NCBI RefSeq assembly: GCF_036323735.1 | Contig: NC_086036.1 | Coordinates: 24,664,064 to 24,728,063 of the forward strand | DNA from: Rattus norvegicus | Lineage: Eukaryota; Chordata; Mammalia; Rodentia; Muridae | DNA length: 64,000 nt | Direction: 5' to 3' | Shown here: positions 48,298 through 59,404 of the stretch, piece by piece | Position numbering within the stretch: position 1 is the first letter of the stretch | Layout: the number at the start of each line of letters is the position of its first letter | Made by a program: the position numbers and the translations under genes | The notes under the pieces: generated by a model | The model's input: only the letters and a program-made list of their open reading frames with translations | The model's database searches: none | What the model was told of the DNA's origin: nothing

Positions 48298-48915
48298 TTT
48301 TGCAATGTTTTCAACCACAGATTTGGTCAGAAAAAATATCATAAATAAAAAGAAAATGCTTTCCAAAGAGTGTTATGGCTAAACAGAAACATAAAGAAAC
48401 TGTGTCCTGATTCCTCCAAAAATAATATTGCTACGTCTGGTCAGGCTGTCTAGAGACATATGTAGATACCCCTAAAAGAGGAGGAGAAACACTGATGAAC
48501 TTTATTAGAATTTTTTAAAATGTGTGTTGGTAAAATCTGCAATAAGCATTATAAAAAATAATACCACAAATTTATGATAATATTTGTAAGTCACCTGACT
48601 GAAAGGGCTAATTTCCCTAGTTTGTAATGACCTTCAAGTTAATGAGAAAATTGTCAACAGTCTGTTAGACTACACACTAACAAAGTACTTAAGTAGATGC
48701 TCCCAGAACAGGAAAAACAGCACTTAGACCTATGTAAACTCAAGACATGTACTATAAACTCTAAAGCAGCCACCTAAAAACAGACAATTTGTAATAAAAT
48801 AAAAATGAAATTTAACCAAACCAGAAACACTTTACTAAATTTGCCTACTAAGTTAGAAAAATAATTTTGACAATATTCTTTATTAATATGACTGTTTTAC
48901 AGTTACCTGTGGGTG
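48298..48915. other. AT-rich intergenic DNA
   Basis: Nothing recognised. Confidence 0.4.
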
Positions 48916-48917
48916 AA

Positions 48918-48930
48918 GGATGGATGGATG

Positions 48931-48986
<56 letters not shown>

Positions 48987-49043
48987 TAGAGAGATAGAAG
49001 GATAGATGGATGAATGGATAGATAGATGGATGGATGGGTAGAT

Positions 49044-49086
<43 letters not shown>
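48918..49086. repeat. Compound (GGAT)n(GATA)n...(GA)n microsatellite
   Basis: GGAT units, then about 13 GATA units, mixed GATA/GGAT, and a (GA)n of about 19 units. Confidence 0.96.
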
Positions 49087-49089
<3 letters not shown>

Positions 49090-49834
49090 GGTCTATCTAA
49101 GTTACAAATGAATATATCATTAACCTAGACATTATCTTATAGATAATTTATATCTGAAAAACATGCTACATGATAATCCAGAAGATTGTTTACTGAGCAT
49201 CATTTCAACCAGTAAATATTAAAGTAGTTGTCAAGGCAGGAGACTTTAATGCAGTTGACTGTACTTATCTGTTGTTCTTCTGTTGTATCTTTATTGGACG
49301 GGGCCTTGCTAAGTTGCTGAGGCTGTATTCTCCATCATACCTCAGAGTCCAATCTCAGATGCTAGACGTACAGTCTATGCCTTCTATTCTCCATTCTTCT
49401 CAAAATATGGTGTGCATGTGTGTGGATGCACATATGACCCATTTACATACTATTTTCATGCATGTGTTATTGTTATGCATGTTAGATTATTGTTTGCTTT
49501 GGTACATCCAAATACTTGATACGCAGTCTTGGGGAGAAACGTTTGTTTAATTCACAGTTTCCTGGCAAAGGAGACAGAGCTGGGAGTTCTGTTCAATGGG
49601 TGGGAACCTGTGGCATGGCTGAAAGCAGGAAATGGACTTGAAACAGGGGCTGAGTATAAACCTCAAGTCCTATTCCCAGAACCACTTTCTACAGGCAGGC
49701 CTGCCTCCCCAAAGTCCCTAAAGCACGACCACAGAAGAGCTCGAGAAACAGCTCAGATTAACTCAGTCCAGTGCTTGCCTGTAAGTATCTGCATCTGTCT
49801 CTGTCACTGCTGGTAATGTCTCTCAGAGGTCAGC
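49087..49834. other. Intergenic DNA, nothing recognised
   Basis: No gene. Confidence 0.4.
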
Positions 49835-50212
49835 CATTCTGGGGTTCTGTCTGCAAGCACAACATAGCATCAGTAATAGTGTCAGGGTTTGGTGCCCACC
49901 CTTTGGATGGATCCCAAGTTGGGGCAGTCACTGGTGGGCCATTCCTTCAGTCTCTGCTCCATTTTTGTCCCTGTGTTTCTTTTAGACAGGAACAATTCTG
50001 TGTAACACATTTTGAAAGTGGTTGGTGTCTCCATTCCTCCAATGGGGGGGGGGGGGCTGTGTAACTACTGGAGGTGGTCTCTTCAGGTTCTATCTCCTCA
50101 CTGTTGGGCATGTCAGCTAAGGTCACCTACATTGAATCCTGAGAACCTCTCACATCCCAGGTCTCTGGGACTTTCTAGAGGTTCTCCCCCACCTCCACCC
50201 CCACCCCAAGAT
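49835..50212 (-). mobile_element. Old L1 3' UTR segment, inverted relative to its neighbour
   Basis: 'ctgtctgcaagcacaacatagcatcagtaatagtgtcag' and 'cattccttcagtctctgctcc' match the antisense L1 at 52860-53000. It ends where sense-oriented L1 sequence begins. Confidence 0.75.
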
Positions 50213-50605
50213 ACTTACAGTCAAGCATTAGACTGAGGTTGGGAAGCCCTATGAAAAGAATTAGGGGAGGGACTGAAGAAGCTGAAGGAGATGGCAACCT
50301 CATAGGAAGACCAACAGTTTTAACTAATCTGGAACCCTGGGAGCTCCCAGAGACTGAGCTTCCAACCAAAGAGAATTCACAGGCTGGTCTGACCTCCATC
50401 CCCTACATGTAGCAGAGGACTGCTTAGTCTGGCCTCAGTGGGAGAGGACGCATCTAAATCCATAGAGACTTGATGCCCCAGGGAAGGAGAATGCCAGGGG
50501 ATGGGCACCCTCTCAGAGGCAGAGAGGGGAATGGAGTGAAAAACTCTGGGAGGGGGCACTGGGACAGAGCAACATTTGAGATGTAAATAAATAAAATAAT
50601 TAATT
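50213..50605 (+). mobile_element. Old L1 3' UTR and tail, sense
   Basis: 'agactgagcttccaaccaaagagaattcacaggctgg', 'ggcctcagtgggagaggacg' and a tail with 'gagatgtaaataaataaaataa'. Together with 49835-50212 it looks like one L1 insertion with a 5' inversion. Confidence 0.8.
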
Positions 50606-50639
50606 TTTTAAATGAGTACATATTCTCCCTTCACTTGCG

Positions 50640-50755
50640 AAGCAGAGACAGAGGCAGGCAGATTCCCATGAGTTCAAATCCAATCCTGTTTACATAATGA
50701 ATTGCAGGCCAACCAACCGTACATAGTGAGACTTTTGTCAAACAAACGAAAAGTA
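50640..50755 (+). mobile_element. B1-like SINE, 5'-truncated
   Basis: 'gcagagacagaggcaggcagattcccatgagttcaaatcc' matches the middle of B1. Confidence 0.7.
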
Positions 50756-50774
50756 CTTATTGCTTTTGCATAGG

Positions 50775-50935
50775 ACTGAGTTCAGGCTCCAGCAGCACCC
50801 AGGTGGGTAACTCTAGCTCCAGGTGACTCTAGCTCTCTTTCTGACATCATTGGGTACCAGCACTCATTGCACATGTGCATGGACAGAGACACAAATACAC
50901 ATAATTAAAAATAAAATGAATCTTAAAAAACAAAA
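50775..50935 (+). mobile_element. B2/B3-type SINE, 5'-truncated
   Basis: 'gagttcaggctccagcagcaccc' is box B and flank. The body and an AATAAAATGAATCTTAAAAA tail follow. Confidence 0.7.
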
Positions 50936-50939
50936 CAGC

Positions 50940-51170
50940 ATGCCAAGCAGTGCTAGTGCACACCTTTAATCCCAGCACTTGGGAGGCAAGGGCAAGTGGA
51001 CCTCTGTGAGTTCAAGGCCAACCTGGTCCACAGAGTGAGTTCCAGGACAGCCAGAGCCACACAGACAAAACCTTTCTCGAAAAACAAATCTAAGCCTAAG
51101 CCTGCAAAGAAACAAATAAACAAACAAGCAAAAACAAAACAAAACAAAAAAAAACAACCAAACAAAACCA
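50940..51170 (+). mobile_element. B1 SINE with long A-rich tail
   Basis: 'gtgcacacctttaatcccagcacttgggaggcaagg', 'gagttcaaggccaacctggtccacagagtgagttccaggacagcc', and an A-rich tail with (AAAAC) units to about 51170. Confidence 0.95.
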
Positions 51171-51305
51171 CCCAGCAACATAGAGAGGAGACCAGTGTTT
51201 AAATAAAAGAAACTATGGTAGAAATTTCACACTTCAGCCACATCTGAGGGTAACATTGTTATATATTATCTAGGTTCCACTTTAAATAATTATATCTTTG
51301 GCATT

Positions 51306-51311
51306 GTTCCA
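51306..51311. repeat. Left 6-bp duplication of LTR copy B
   Basis: GTTCCA, repeated at 51894-51899. Confidence 0.85.
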
Positions 51312-51893
51312 TGTTGTGGTCTGCCCTGAAGTTATCTGTATTTTGATGCTAATTCCACTGCCCCAGGGACAGCTGCCTAGTCACCTACTCAGAACTCAGG
51401 TGACTTCACCAGAACCTTCTCCCCATTGAATTTAAGTACAGGTGAGGGGCAGGTACAGGATAGAAGGAGGCCTGTTATTGGAGGAGAAGGAAGGATGGGT
51501 GGGAGAGAAGTTTGAAGGAAGAGGAGGAACTAGGGGAGAAAGGAAGAGACAGAGAGAGAGTGAGAAGCCATGACCGGTGACCTTAAGATTCCGCTCTGTG
51601 TATTTACAGGTTGTTATTAATGTTCCTAAGGGATGGATGGTACTGGGCTTTGTATGTTTAAGTGGGCAATTATATCTTACCAATTGGATCTAAGATTATT
51701 GTGTTGTGTGTTCTTTTATGTGAGGGTTTCAGTGTAGGAAAGTGTGCGTTGGTGGCAGGAGACTCTGGGTCGCCGAGGAGTTGGGATGTGTTTCCGCCAA
51801 GATATCTAGCAGACATCTTGGGGCACCGTGGTGTGGACCTAGTGGGGTAAAAGTCAATCTTACTTTTTTTATTTTTATATTTTTACAACAACA
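51312..51893 (+). mobile_element. Solo ERV LTR, copy B (582 bp)
   Basis: Starts TGTTGTGGTCTGCCCTG and ends TTTACAACAACA, flanked by the 6-bp duplication GTTCCA. Homologous to copy A (19637-20353) but lacks about 135 bp near 51785-51795. No internal retroviral sequence. The 6-bp duplication fits ERVK-class integration. Confidence 0.92.
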
Positions 51894-51899
51894 GTTCCA
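51894..51899. repeat. Right 6-bp duplication of LTR copy B
   Basis: GTTCCA. Confidence 0.85.
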
Positions 51900-52088
51900 T
51901 TTTATTTCTTAAAGCATTACATCTGAATGAAAAGTCAAATTTTAGTCCAGCATTGAGCTTGACGCTTATCATCTTCATTTGTACATGTAAATTTTTAGAT
52001 ATCTAAAATACTATAAATTATATATGCAAAGATGACAAAATGAGACTCTATTTTGTACATTTTCAAAAATTAATAAAAATAAGTAATT

Positions 52089-52245
52089 GGCCCTGGAAAG
52101 ATGGCTCAGTGGTTAAGAGCACTGACTGCTCTTCCAGGGGTCCTGAGTTCAATTCCCAGCAACTACATGGTGGCTCACAACCATCTGTAATGAGATCTGA
52201 CTGCAACAGTGTACTCACATATATAAAATAAATCTTTAAAAAACT
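52089..52245 (+). mobile_element. B2/B3-type SINE
   Basis: 'ggccctggaaagatggctcagtggttaagagcactgactgctcttcc' with clear boxes A and B, 'catggtggctcacaaccatctg', and an 'aaataaatctttaaaaaa' tail. Confidence 0.95.
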
Positions 52246-52436
52246 AAGTAACTTCATAAAATATGGCTTAAAATGTTTTTATGATTCTTTTAAAAGATAT
52301 TATGTATACATATGTACTTAGACATATTAATTTTGTATGTGCCAGCAAATTTTATACATCAAAGTCAGAGAAACAACTAACTTTCTCAGAAGCTCTGCCT
52401 GGGAGCTAAGAAAACAGTCAACTTTAAGGACAGATG
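52246..52436. other. Intergenic spacer
   Basis: Nothing recognised. Confidence 0.4.
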
Positions 52437-52437
52437 G

Positions 52438-52468
<31 letters not shown>

Positions 52469-52472
52469 TACA

Positions 52473-52505
<33 letters not shown>

Positions 52506-52506
52506 G
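52437..52506. repeat. (CA)n microsatellite
   Basis: CA runs with a few T interruptions. Confidence 0.95.
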
Positions 52507-52579
52507 ATCATTAAGGATTATTATTCAAGTAGAATTGAGAGAAGAAAATTTTCTGGTTCATTTGTGGTATTTTCTTTGT

Positions 52580-53195
52580 TTCTATTAATTAATTTCTTTA
52601 TTCACTTTACATTCCAATCATAGCTCTCCTCATCTCTCTACTAATTTAGCAAAAAACAAACCAAAAACCCCAATAATTTTGATAATACCCCTTCTCTACT
52701 ATCCCATCCTCCTCTCCTCTCTGAGTCCCACCTTCACAAACCCTCTCTCCACTACACTCTCACTTCCACACGTCCGCAAGACTCCTCAAGCTCTGTCTAA
52801 TGTTTAACTGTGGGTCTCTTCATCTGTTTCCATCAGCTGCTGGGTGAAGCCTCTCGGAAGACAGTTAGGCTAGGCTCCTGTCTGCAAGCATAACAGGTTA
52901 TCATTAATAGTGTCAGAGGTTGGCTCTCTTGCCCATGGGACGGTTCCCAAGTTGGGCCAGACATTGATTGGCCATTCCTTCAATCTCTGCTTCTTCTTTA
53001 TCTCTGTACATCTCATAGGAAGAACAACTCAAAGGTTTTGTGAGTTTTTCCTCCACTGGAAGTCCTGCCTGGTTACAGGAGGTGGCTACTTTAGTCTCCA
53101 CATCCCCAGCTGCTAGGGATCTCAGCTAGGGTGACCCCCATAGACTCCTGGGAGCCTCCCCTGTCCTAGATCTCCAGGCTGATCAAAAGATGCCA
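52580..53195 (-). mobile_element. Old L1 3' UTR, antisense
   Basis: 'ttaatttctttattcactttacattccaatca' (tail side), 'gtgggtctcttcatctgtttccatcagctgctgggtgaagcc' and 'ggttcccaagttgggcc' read as reverse-complement L1 3' UTR. Confidence 0.8.
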
Positions 53196-53687
53196 CCACT
53201 GAGAGAAGAAATTCTTTTTTTTTTTTTAACGGAACAAAATATAGTTTCTTTTACTGATAGTATCAGAGTAAGGCCCAGAGAGAAGAAGTTCTTAAAGTGA
53301 TTGCTTAACCGAGAACATCGACCACTACTGGACTATTAGACCAGTGCAGGGAAGAGGCTTGGAGAGACTCAGACACACTGCATGGGAAAGAAGCCAGCAG
53401 CAGCCATGTGAGTATCATAACAGTCACTGGTCTTAAGATCTTTGAGCATAAAAATAAGACAAACTATGAGGAGATTGCACAACAGAGTCTAGTAGCCTCA
53501 CGATTTTCTTGCAAACCTGACATGCGTTGCCAAACATGAGGAAAGAGCACTTAAAATAAGAAAGTTGAAGAATTTCTCATAACTCATCTTTCATGGAAGT
53601 CAAATCCTACACATTACACTTCTAGATTAGTAGCTATTGTCTGCTTTGCAAGGTTATAGAGCTGTAGTAGTACAAATGGTGGAAAAT
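53196..53687. other. Intergenic DNA, nothing recognised
   Basis: A poly-T run lies at 53215-53229. No gene. Confidence 0.4.
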
Positions 53688-53704
53688 AAATTATTAGAAA
53701 TTGA
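53688..53704. repeat. Left target-site duplication of B2 53705-53870
   Basis: AAATTATTAGAAATTGA, exact match at 53871-53887. Confidence 0.92.
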
Positions 53705-53870
53705 GGACTGGAGAGATGGCTCAGTGGTTAAGAGCACCGACTGCTCTTCCTGAGGTCCTGAGTTCAAATCCCAGCAACCACATGGTGGCTCACAACCATC
53801 TGATACCCTCTTCTGGTGTGTCTGAAGACAGCTACAGTGTACTCATATACAATAAATAAAATCTTTAAAA
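53705..53870 (+). mobile_element. B2-type SINE with intact target-site duplication
   Basis: Full tRNA-like head with 'gatggctcagtggttaagagcac' (box A) and 'gagttcaaatccc' (box B), body, and an 'aataaataaaatctttaaaaa' tail. A perfect 17-bp duplication indicates a rather young insertion. Confidence 0.96.
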
Positions 53871-53887
53871 AAATTATTAGAAATTGA
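53871..53887. repeat. Right target-site duplication of B2 53705-53870
   Basis: AAATTATTAGAAATTGA. Confidence 0.92.
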
Positions 53888-54745
53888 CTTCATATGAGGG
53901 CACGCTTATCACTGTGGTAGTTAGCTGAGTTACCTGTGCCTCGGTGGAAGAAGTTGTCCCATCTATGGCTGCCCAACAGAAGGAGGGAGAGGATACAACT
54001 TCCCAGTTTATTCTCCTTCTTCTCTTTGATCTCCTATTGAATGATAGGCCACATTCAATCAGAAGTGGGAGATCAAGAGGGCTGGTCATGTGCCCAAGGT
54101 ACAAAGCAGGGTGGTAAAGGTCAGAGAGAATTTACACAGAAGAAAAATGCATGCTATACACCATAACAATGTTTGCAAAGTATCTACATTCATTTATGAC
54201 TCCTCTGGATCATTTTAAGTAGGCCTCGCTCCTACAGTCTTCTTAGACTACCTTTTCTCTGTTAATGTCCTCTTCTATGGTGTAAAAACAACAGTGAGGT
54301 AAGGCAAGGCCTTATTTTCCCTGTAGCTGAAAGGAAAACTATACAGAGTTTGACAAGTATCACAAATCTATGAGTATTAGGTTTTCGTGAATATGTTGTG
54401 TCTCCAAGCTCTAGGTCAAAACGTCTTCCAACATTCCTCAGCTATGGGCTGGTTAGGAACTTTATCGGTGGTCTCAGTGTAAAATAAAATGGAAGGGATT
54501 TTGTCACACTGGCCATAGAAAGTTTCTCATTTCACATTCTAGTCTTCTGTATTCCCAGAGGGTCAAGAGGGACTTTGTGAATTCAATGGCTCAAGCTATC
54601 TGATCATAATACATAACACAAACACGTGAGCGAAGTGGACAGTCATCACAGTCATCACAAACCACACAGCCTCTAGCATATTGCCTGGCTACTATGCCAA
54701 ACTGGGACCAATCCGAAGAATACCAACAATGCAACAATGAAACAA
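53888..54745. other. Intergenic DNA, nothing recognised
   Basis: No gene. Confidence 0.4.
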
Positions 54746-54747
54746 GG

Positions 54748-54955
54748 GATTGGAGCAATGGTTCAGCAACTGAGAGCACCCAGGCACTGCTCTTGCAGAG
54801 GACCTGGCTTCCCGACCTACGCATGTCAGCTCACATCAGTTCCAGAGGGTCCACCATCCTTTTCTGATTTCTGAGGCACACATATGGCACACATAAACAC
54901 ATGCAGGCATAACATTTACACACATGAAATAAAAATAAATATATTTAAAAAAAAG
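54748..54955 (+). mobile_element. B2/B3-type SINE
   Basis: 'gggattggagcaatggttcagcaactgagagcaccc', 'gaggacctggcttcccg' and an A-rich 'ataaaaataaatatatttaaaaaaaa' tail. Confidence 0.85.
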
Positions 54956-55050
54956 AATGCTCACTTTAGAAAGCATATCCTTTCATTTGTGCATGAATGA
55001 ACACCAGGAGCAGGAGGCAAAATGATTATGATTGTGTAACCAGCACCTGA

Positions 55051-55715
<665 letters not shown>

Positions 55716-55845
55716 GAGAACCAGACACGGTAGTTCACTCTGGTCATCTCGGTACTTAGGAGGCTATGGCAGGAGAATCACCACAAACTCCAGGCCAGCC
55801 TGAGATGAAGAGTGAGACTCTGTGTCAAGTATACGGTTTTGAAAA
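55716..55845 (+). mobile_element. Diverged B1 SINE
   Basis: 'acggtagttcactctggtcatctcggtacttaggaggctatggcaggagaatcacc' and 'ccaggccagcctgagatg' follow B1 order. Confidence 0.75.
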
Positions 55846-56675
55846 GGGGGAAGAGAAAGAGCGAGTAAACCAAGCACAGGAGAACTATTATTAACATAAG
55901 ACAAAAACTAGGAAAACAAGTAAATATTTTTCTAGTAAAAGTGGGAGAAAGGATGGTTGCAGCATGGGTCATCTTCTGCCCTCCCCCATGGGTAAGAATA
56001 TTGCTAAACTCCCTGAGGAGTCACAAAGCTCTACCAATGACATCACATCTATTTCCCACCAAAAGGAAGGTGTCACGGTCGTAATCCAACGTAGGGTTTC
56101 CCAAACAACACATGTAGAGACCGTTTGTACGTTCAGCTTGTAAATAGACAGAGTAAGATCAAAACAGAGAGCTCTTCGTCCCACAGGGATTTCCACAAAG
56201 ATGCCCTGGCCTGATGGTAGCCCCAGATAAGCCTAAGCCGACTCTGAGGAGATGACAGCAGTGAGCTACCAAAAGAAGTCTCTGTAGCAAGCTTGTTTCA
56301 ATGGGAAACATTCCTGCAGTGGCTATGAGGATATCCACAGGTCTAAGGAAACTCGGTTTCCCCTGAATGTGTGAGTAAGCTGTGGAACCCACTGTAGTCT
56401 GCAGTCCCTCAGGGGTTTGACACTTGAATCACGTCACCATCTCAGTTGTCTCTTTCCCCAGCACTGATAATGATTTTCTATGTCCGTCCGTCCCACCCCC
56501 CACCCCCCGCCCCGCCCCCGCTCACACTTCCCCATCCCTTGATTCCATTCTTATCTTCCGCCGGTTTTGCTTGCCTGCTCGCTTTCTTGTGTTGTTTTGG
56601 GGGTTTCACTTTGGTGCTGTTATGTCCACATACTGCTCCAGAGTAGGAATACTGAACAAATCGATTATTACAGAA

Positions 56676-56676
<1 letters not shown>
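55846..56676. other. Upstream Tslp flank, no repeat recognised
   Basis: ATGG followed by GTAAGAATA at 55988-56000 could act as a splice donor (see findings). A C-rich stretch lies near 56490-56520. Confidence 0.4.

Positions 56677-56677
<1 letters not shown>

Positions 56678-56730
<53 letters not shown>
56678..56730. repeat. (GA)n microsatellite
   Basis: About 25 GA units. Confidence 0.96.
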
Positions 56731-56735
<5 letters not shown>

Positions 56736-56760
56736 TTGAACACCATTAAAGAACAACATA

Positions 56761-56800
56761 TGCACAAACAGGGCGAGCACTGCACAAACAGGGCGAGCGC
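56761..56800. repeat. 20-bp tandem duplication
   Basis: TGCACAAACAGGGCGAGCAC followed by the same 20 bases with one change (A to G at the penultimate position). Confidence 0.9.
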
Positions 56801-58860
56801 TGCAGAACTCAGACCAACACCTGCGAAGGTGAGAGTGTGGTAGGAGTCCTGCAAATCTAAGGAAAACACAGGCTACACAGACTGATTCCTTGAGGGTATG
56901 TGACATCTCTCATGAAGCTACCCCTCCCCTGGAGTATGCATGACACTCCACTGCAGCTCTCCTAAAGGCTCTCCCTTCTCCTCCCTTCACATTAGAAGGC
57001 CGCCCTGGGTTTAATATAACCAGTGACATAAGAAAGTGCCACATGTGGGAGACGAAGATGCAAAAATCCTGAAAGGGTCCTGTTTTACTGGGCTTTTCGG
57101 GACTCCGTTCATTTGGACCCCAGTCTGTGCTTCCTAAAGACATCTTGGTTTCTGCATCTCTTCTGTGATCAGAATCCCATAGCAAGGTCCGGAAGAGGCA
57201 AGTTCAGGAAAATTTCTCTCAAGCACTGTTTGAGAGAAGCCTGGGTAAATAAAGGAGCTCAGGTTAGAAAGAAGGTTCAATGTCAACATGGAAGTGACGA
57301 GAATCTTAAAGTAACTGAGTCTACCGAAATGTTTCAAGAGGGGAAAGTCAGTATAATCGAAGTGTCACCAGTAAGGAAGCCACAGGGATATGTAGGTGAT
57401 GTGCTTAAGCAAAGCGATGCCTTCTAAAAATCCCTGAAGGAGGCTCCATGCCTGTTTCAGATCTACCTACACGTAGGCAGACTATAGACACACTTTAAAG
57501 GAGAAACTAAAAATGGCACCCATGGGTGCCAAGCCAAACCTTATCGGGAAAAACAGGTTGCTGTCTGACATTCTGGTCCCTATCAGCAATTACTCCTGCG
57601 CCCTGCAGCAAACCAGTCTACCCAAAAGAAGCAATGTAATTGCAGTAACCTTAAAGACCACGTGTTTACCAGTAAAGAGGTGGGTTCCCTCAGGGGACCG
57701 CAACTAAGTGAAGACGGCAAAATCAGGCACCATTTCCTTTCCTTTGTCCCCTGGAACGATCCCAAGTCGGTGATCACATCTGAATCTCTAGACTGCTTCT
57801 GCCTGCGTAATATCTAGCTGCTTATCAGAATCATGTCTTCTGTCACACCAGATGAATCAGACTTTTGGCATCTTCCCATATCATTGTAAGAAGCAGCAAT
57901 GGGAAGAGGGGTAGGATGCTACGATCCAGACATAGTTATCATAACATAAATTTAAAACTCGAGTCTTTAAAGTGATCGGCGAAGCCGATGCTTTCTGAGC
58001 CTCCTGTCGCCACTACAATCTTTTGTTCCTCATCCGGATGCCAGAGAACCGGGTCCAGCTGTTGAGGCCCTTCTGGGAAAAGTTCACCTCTGACTCCAGT
58101 CTGTGCTTTTCCCGAATGGAATCATTTTCCAGCTCCTTCCCTGGCTCAGCGTGCTCTGTGACATTTCAGGGACTCATGTGGAGCACCCCACATCATTGCT
58201 CTGAGCAATGACCCCAAGGAACTTTCCAAGGACTAGACTGATGCAGGCTCCGACACTCGGGGGGGGGGGTGAACCGGGTGTCAGGGGGGCCTGGGGCATC
58301 CGGCCGAGCTCCAGTAGAGTAGGGGTTCATCTCAACAGCTGTGTCGACATTGTTGGTCTTTCTTCCCTGCTCCCAGTACTGGCGCTGCTCCAATCAGAAA
58401 GCTGTGAGACATCCTCTCAGGCGCTCTCCCTGACTCACTTGGCTGCTCTTGTTTTGTACTCCTTTTCCTGGATCCACAAGGGTTTGAAGTACAAATCTGA
58501 ACCCGCCATCTAGCTCCTTTCTCCATCCCTGACATGGGTGCCACTGGGACGCACGCCTGAGGCCACCCAAAGTTTTCCTGGCGGAGAGCCTGGGCTGACG
58601 CAGCTCAGCAGGTCAGAAGCTGTTCCTCCGCCAGGAGGAGAGCATGATGGACAGGTCTCCAGAAGCTTATACCTGCAACAGCACCATGGCACCATGCACC
58701 TGACAAGCCCCCACTACTCCTGGTAGGGCGTCTTCACTCCATCAAGGCCAAGATAATAAGTTTTGAGGCCAGCTGGATGCTTGACTTCATCATTTTAAAA
58801 ATCTTAATACGTTTAGAATTGGATAGAGAGGAAAGAAGTCTTGGGTTCAAGAAGTGCCCC
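56801..58860. other. Upstream Tslp flank, mostly unique DNA
   Basis: No repeat family recognised. 57950-58730 is richer in G and C than its surroundings and holds several overlapping short open frames on both strands; none matches a protein I recognise. A 10-base G run lies at 58260-58269. Confidence 0.4.
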
Positions 58861-58866
58861 TCTATA

Positions 58867-58867
<1 letters not shown>

Positions 58868-58913
<46 letters not shown>

Positions 58914-59111
58914 AGAGAGAGGGGGGGGCACGGGGGAAGGGAGGGAGGGAAAGAGAGAAACAGAGAGAGGCAGACAGAGACAGAGATAGACAGAGACTGA
59001 CAGAGACAGAGACACACAGAGACACAGACAAACACAGATACACACACACACACACACCACCACCACCACCACCATCACCACCACCACCATCACCACCACC
59101 ACCACCACCAC
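58868..59111. repeat. Compound microsatellite (CA)n-(GA/GGGA)n-(CAGA)n-(CA)n-(CCA)n
   Basis: Clean CA (58868-58909), a purine-rich block, degenerate ACAGAG units, CA again (59039-59056), then CCA/CAT triplets (59057-59111). Confidence 0.96.
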
Positions 59112-59269
59112 TTTTCTTTACTAAGCTTAGGCACTTATCCTGATTCTGAGTTTTTGAAGATGAGCCTAATTGGACCCTTTCTTATACATTTCAATTTTTC
59201 ATTGTTCCTGTTCCCAATACTCTGGCTACAATTGCCCAATTGCCCCATTCCAGTGTAATGCCCTCAATA

Positions 59270-59286
59270 AAAAGTTACCTTATTCC
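59270..59286. repeat. Left target-site duplication of ID element
   Basis: AAAAGTTACCTTATTCC, exact match at 59388-59404. Confidence 0.93.
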
Positions 59287-59387
59287 GGGGCTGGGGATTT
59301 AGCTCAGTGGTAGAGCGCTTACCTAGGAAGCGCAAGGCCCTGGGTTCGGTCCCCAGCTCCGAAAAAGAAAAAAAAAAAAAAGAAAAG
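59287..59387 (+). mobile_element. ID (BC1-derived) SINE, apparently young
   Basis: Nearly consensus ID element: 'ggggctggggatttagctcagtggtagagcgc' (box A), 'ctgggttcggtcc' (box B) and an A-rich tail. ID elements are Pol III-transcribed SINEs amplified from BC1 RNA and especially abundant in rat. A perfect 17-bp duplication shows recent insertion. It ends about 570 bp upstream of the Tslp ATG and has the same orientation as the gene. Confidence 0.98.
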
Positions 59388-59404
59388 AAAAGTTACCTTA
59401 TTCC
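59388..59404. repeat. Right target-site duplication of ID element
   Basis: AAAAGTTACCTTATTCC. Confidence 0.93.

Noticed and set aside
48918..49086. CRISPR-like regular repeat
   Set aside because: It is a GATA/GGAT/GA microsatellite without spacers.
58677..58700. 'gcaccatggcaccatg' as an alternative Tslp start exon
   Set aside because: ATGG is not followed by a GT donor, so it cannot join exon 2 in the required way.
58734..59143. Several overlapping Cys/Val, Thr/His and Pro-rich open frames
   Set aside because: They translate the compound microsatellite on both strands.
59287..59360. tRNA-Ala-like gene with boxes A and B
   Set aside because: The sequence, A-rich tail and flanking duplication identify an ID SINE, not a functional tRNA gene.
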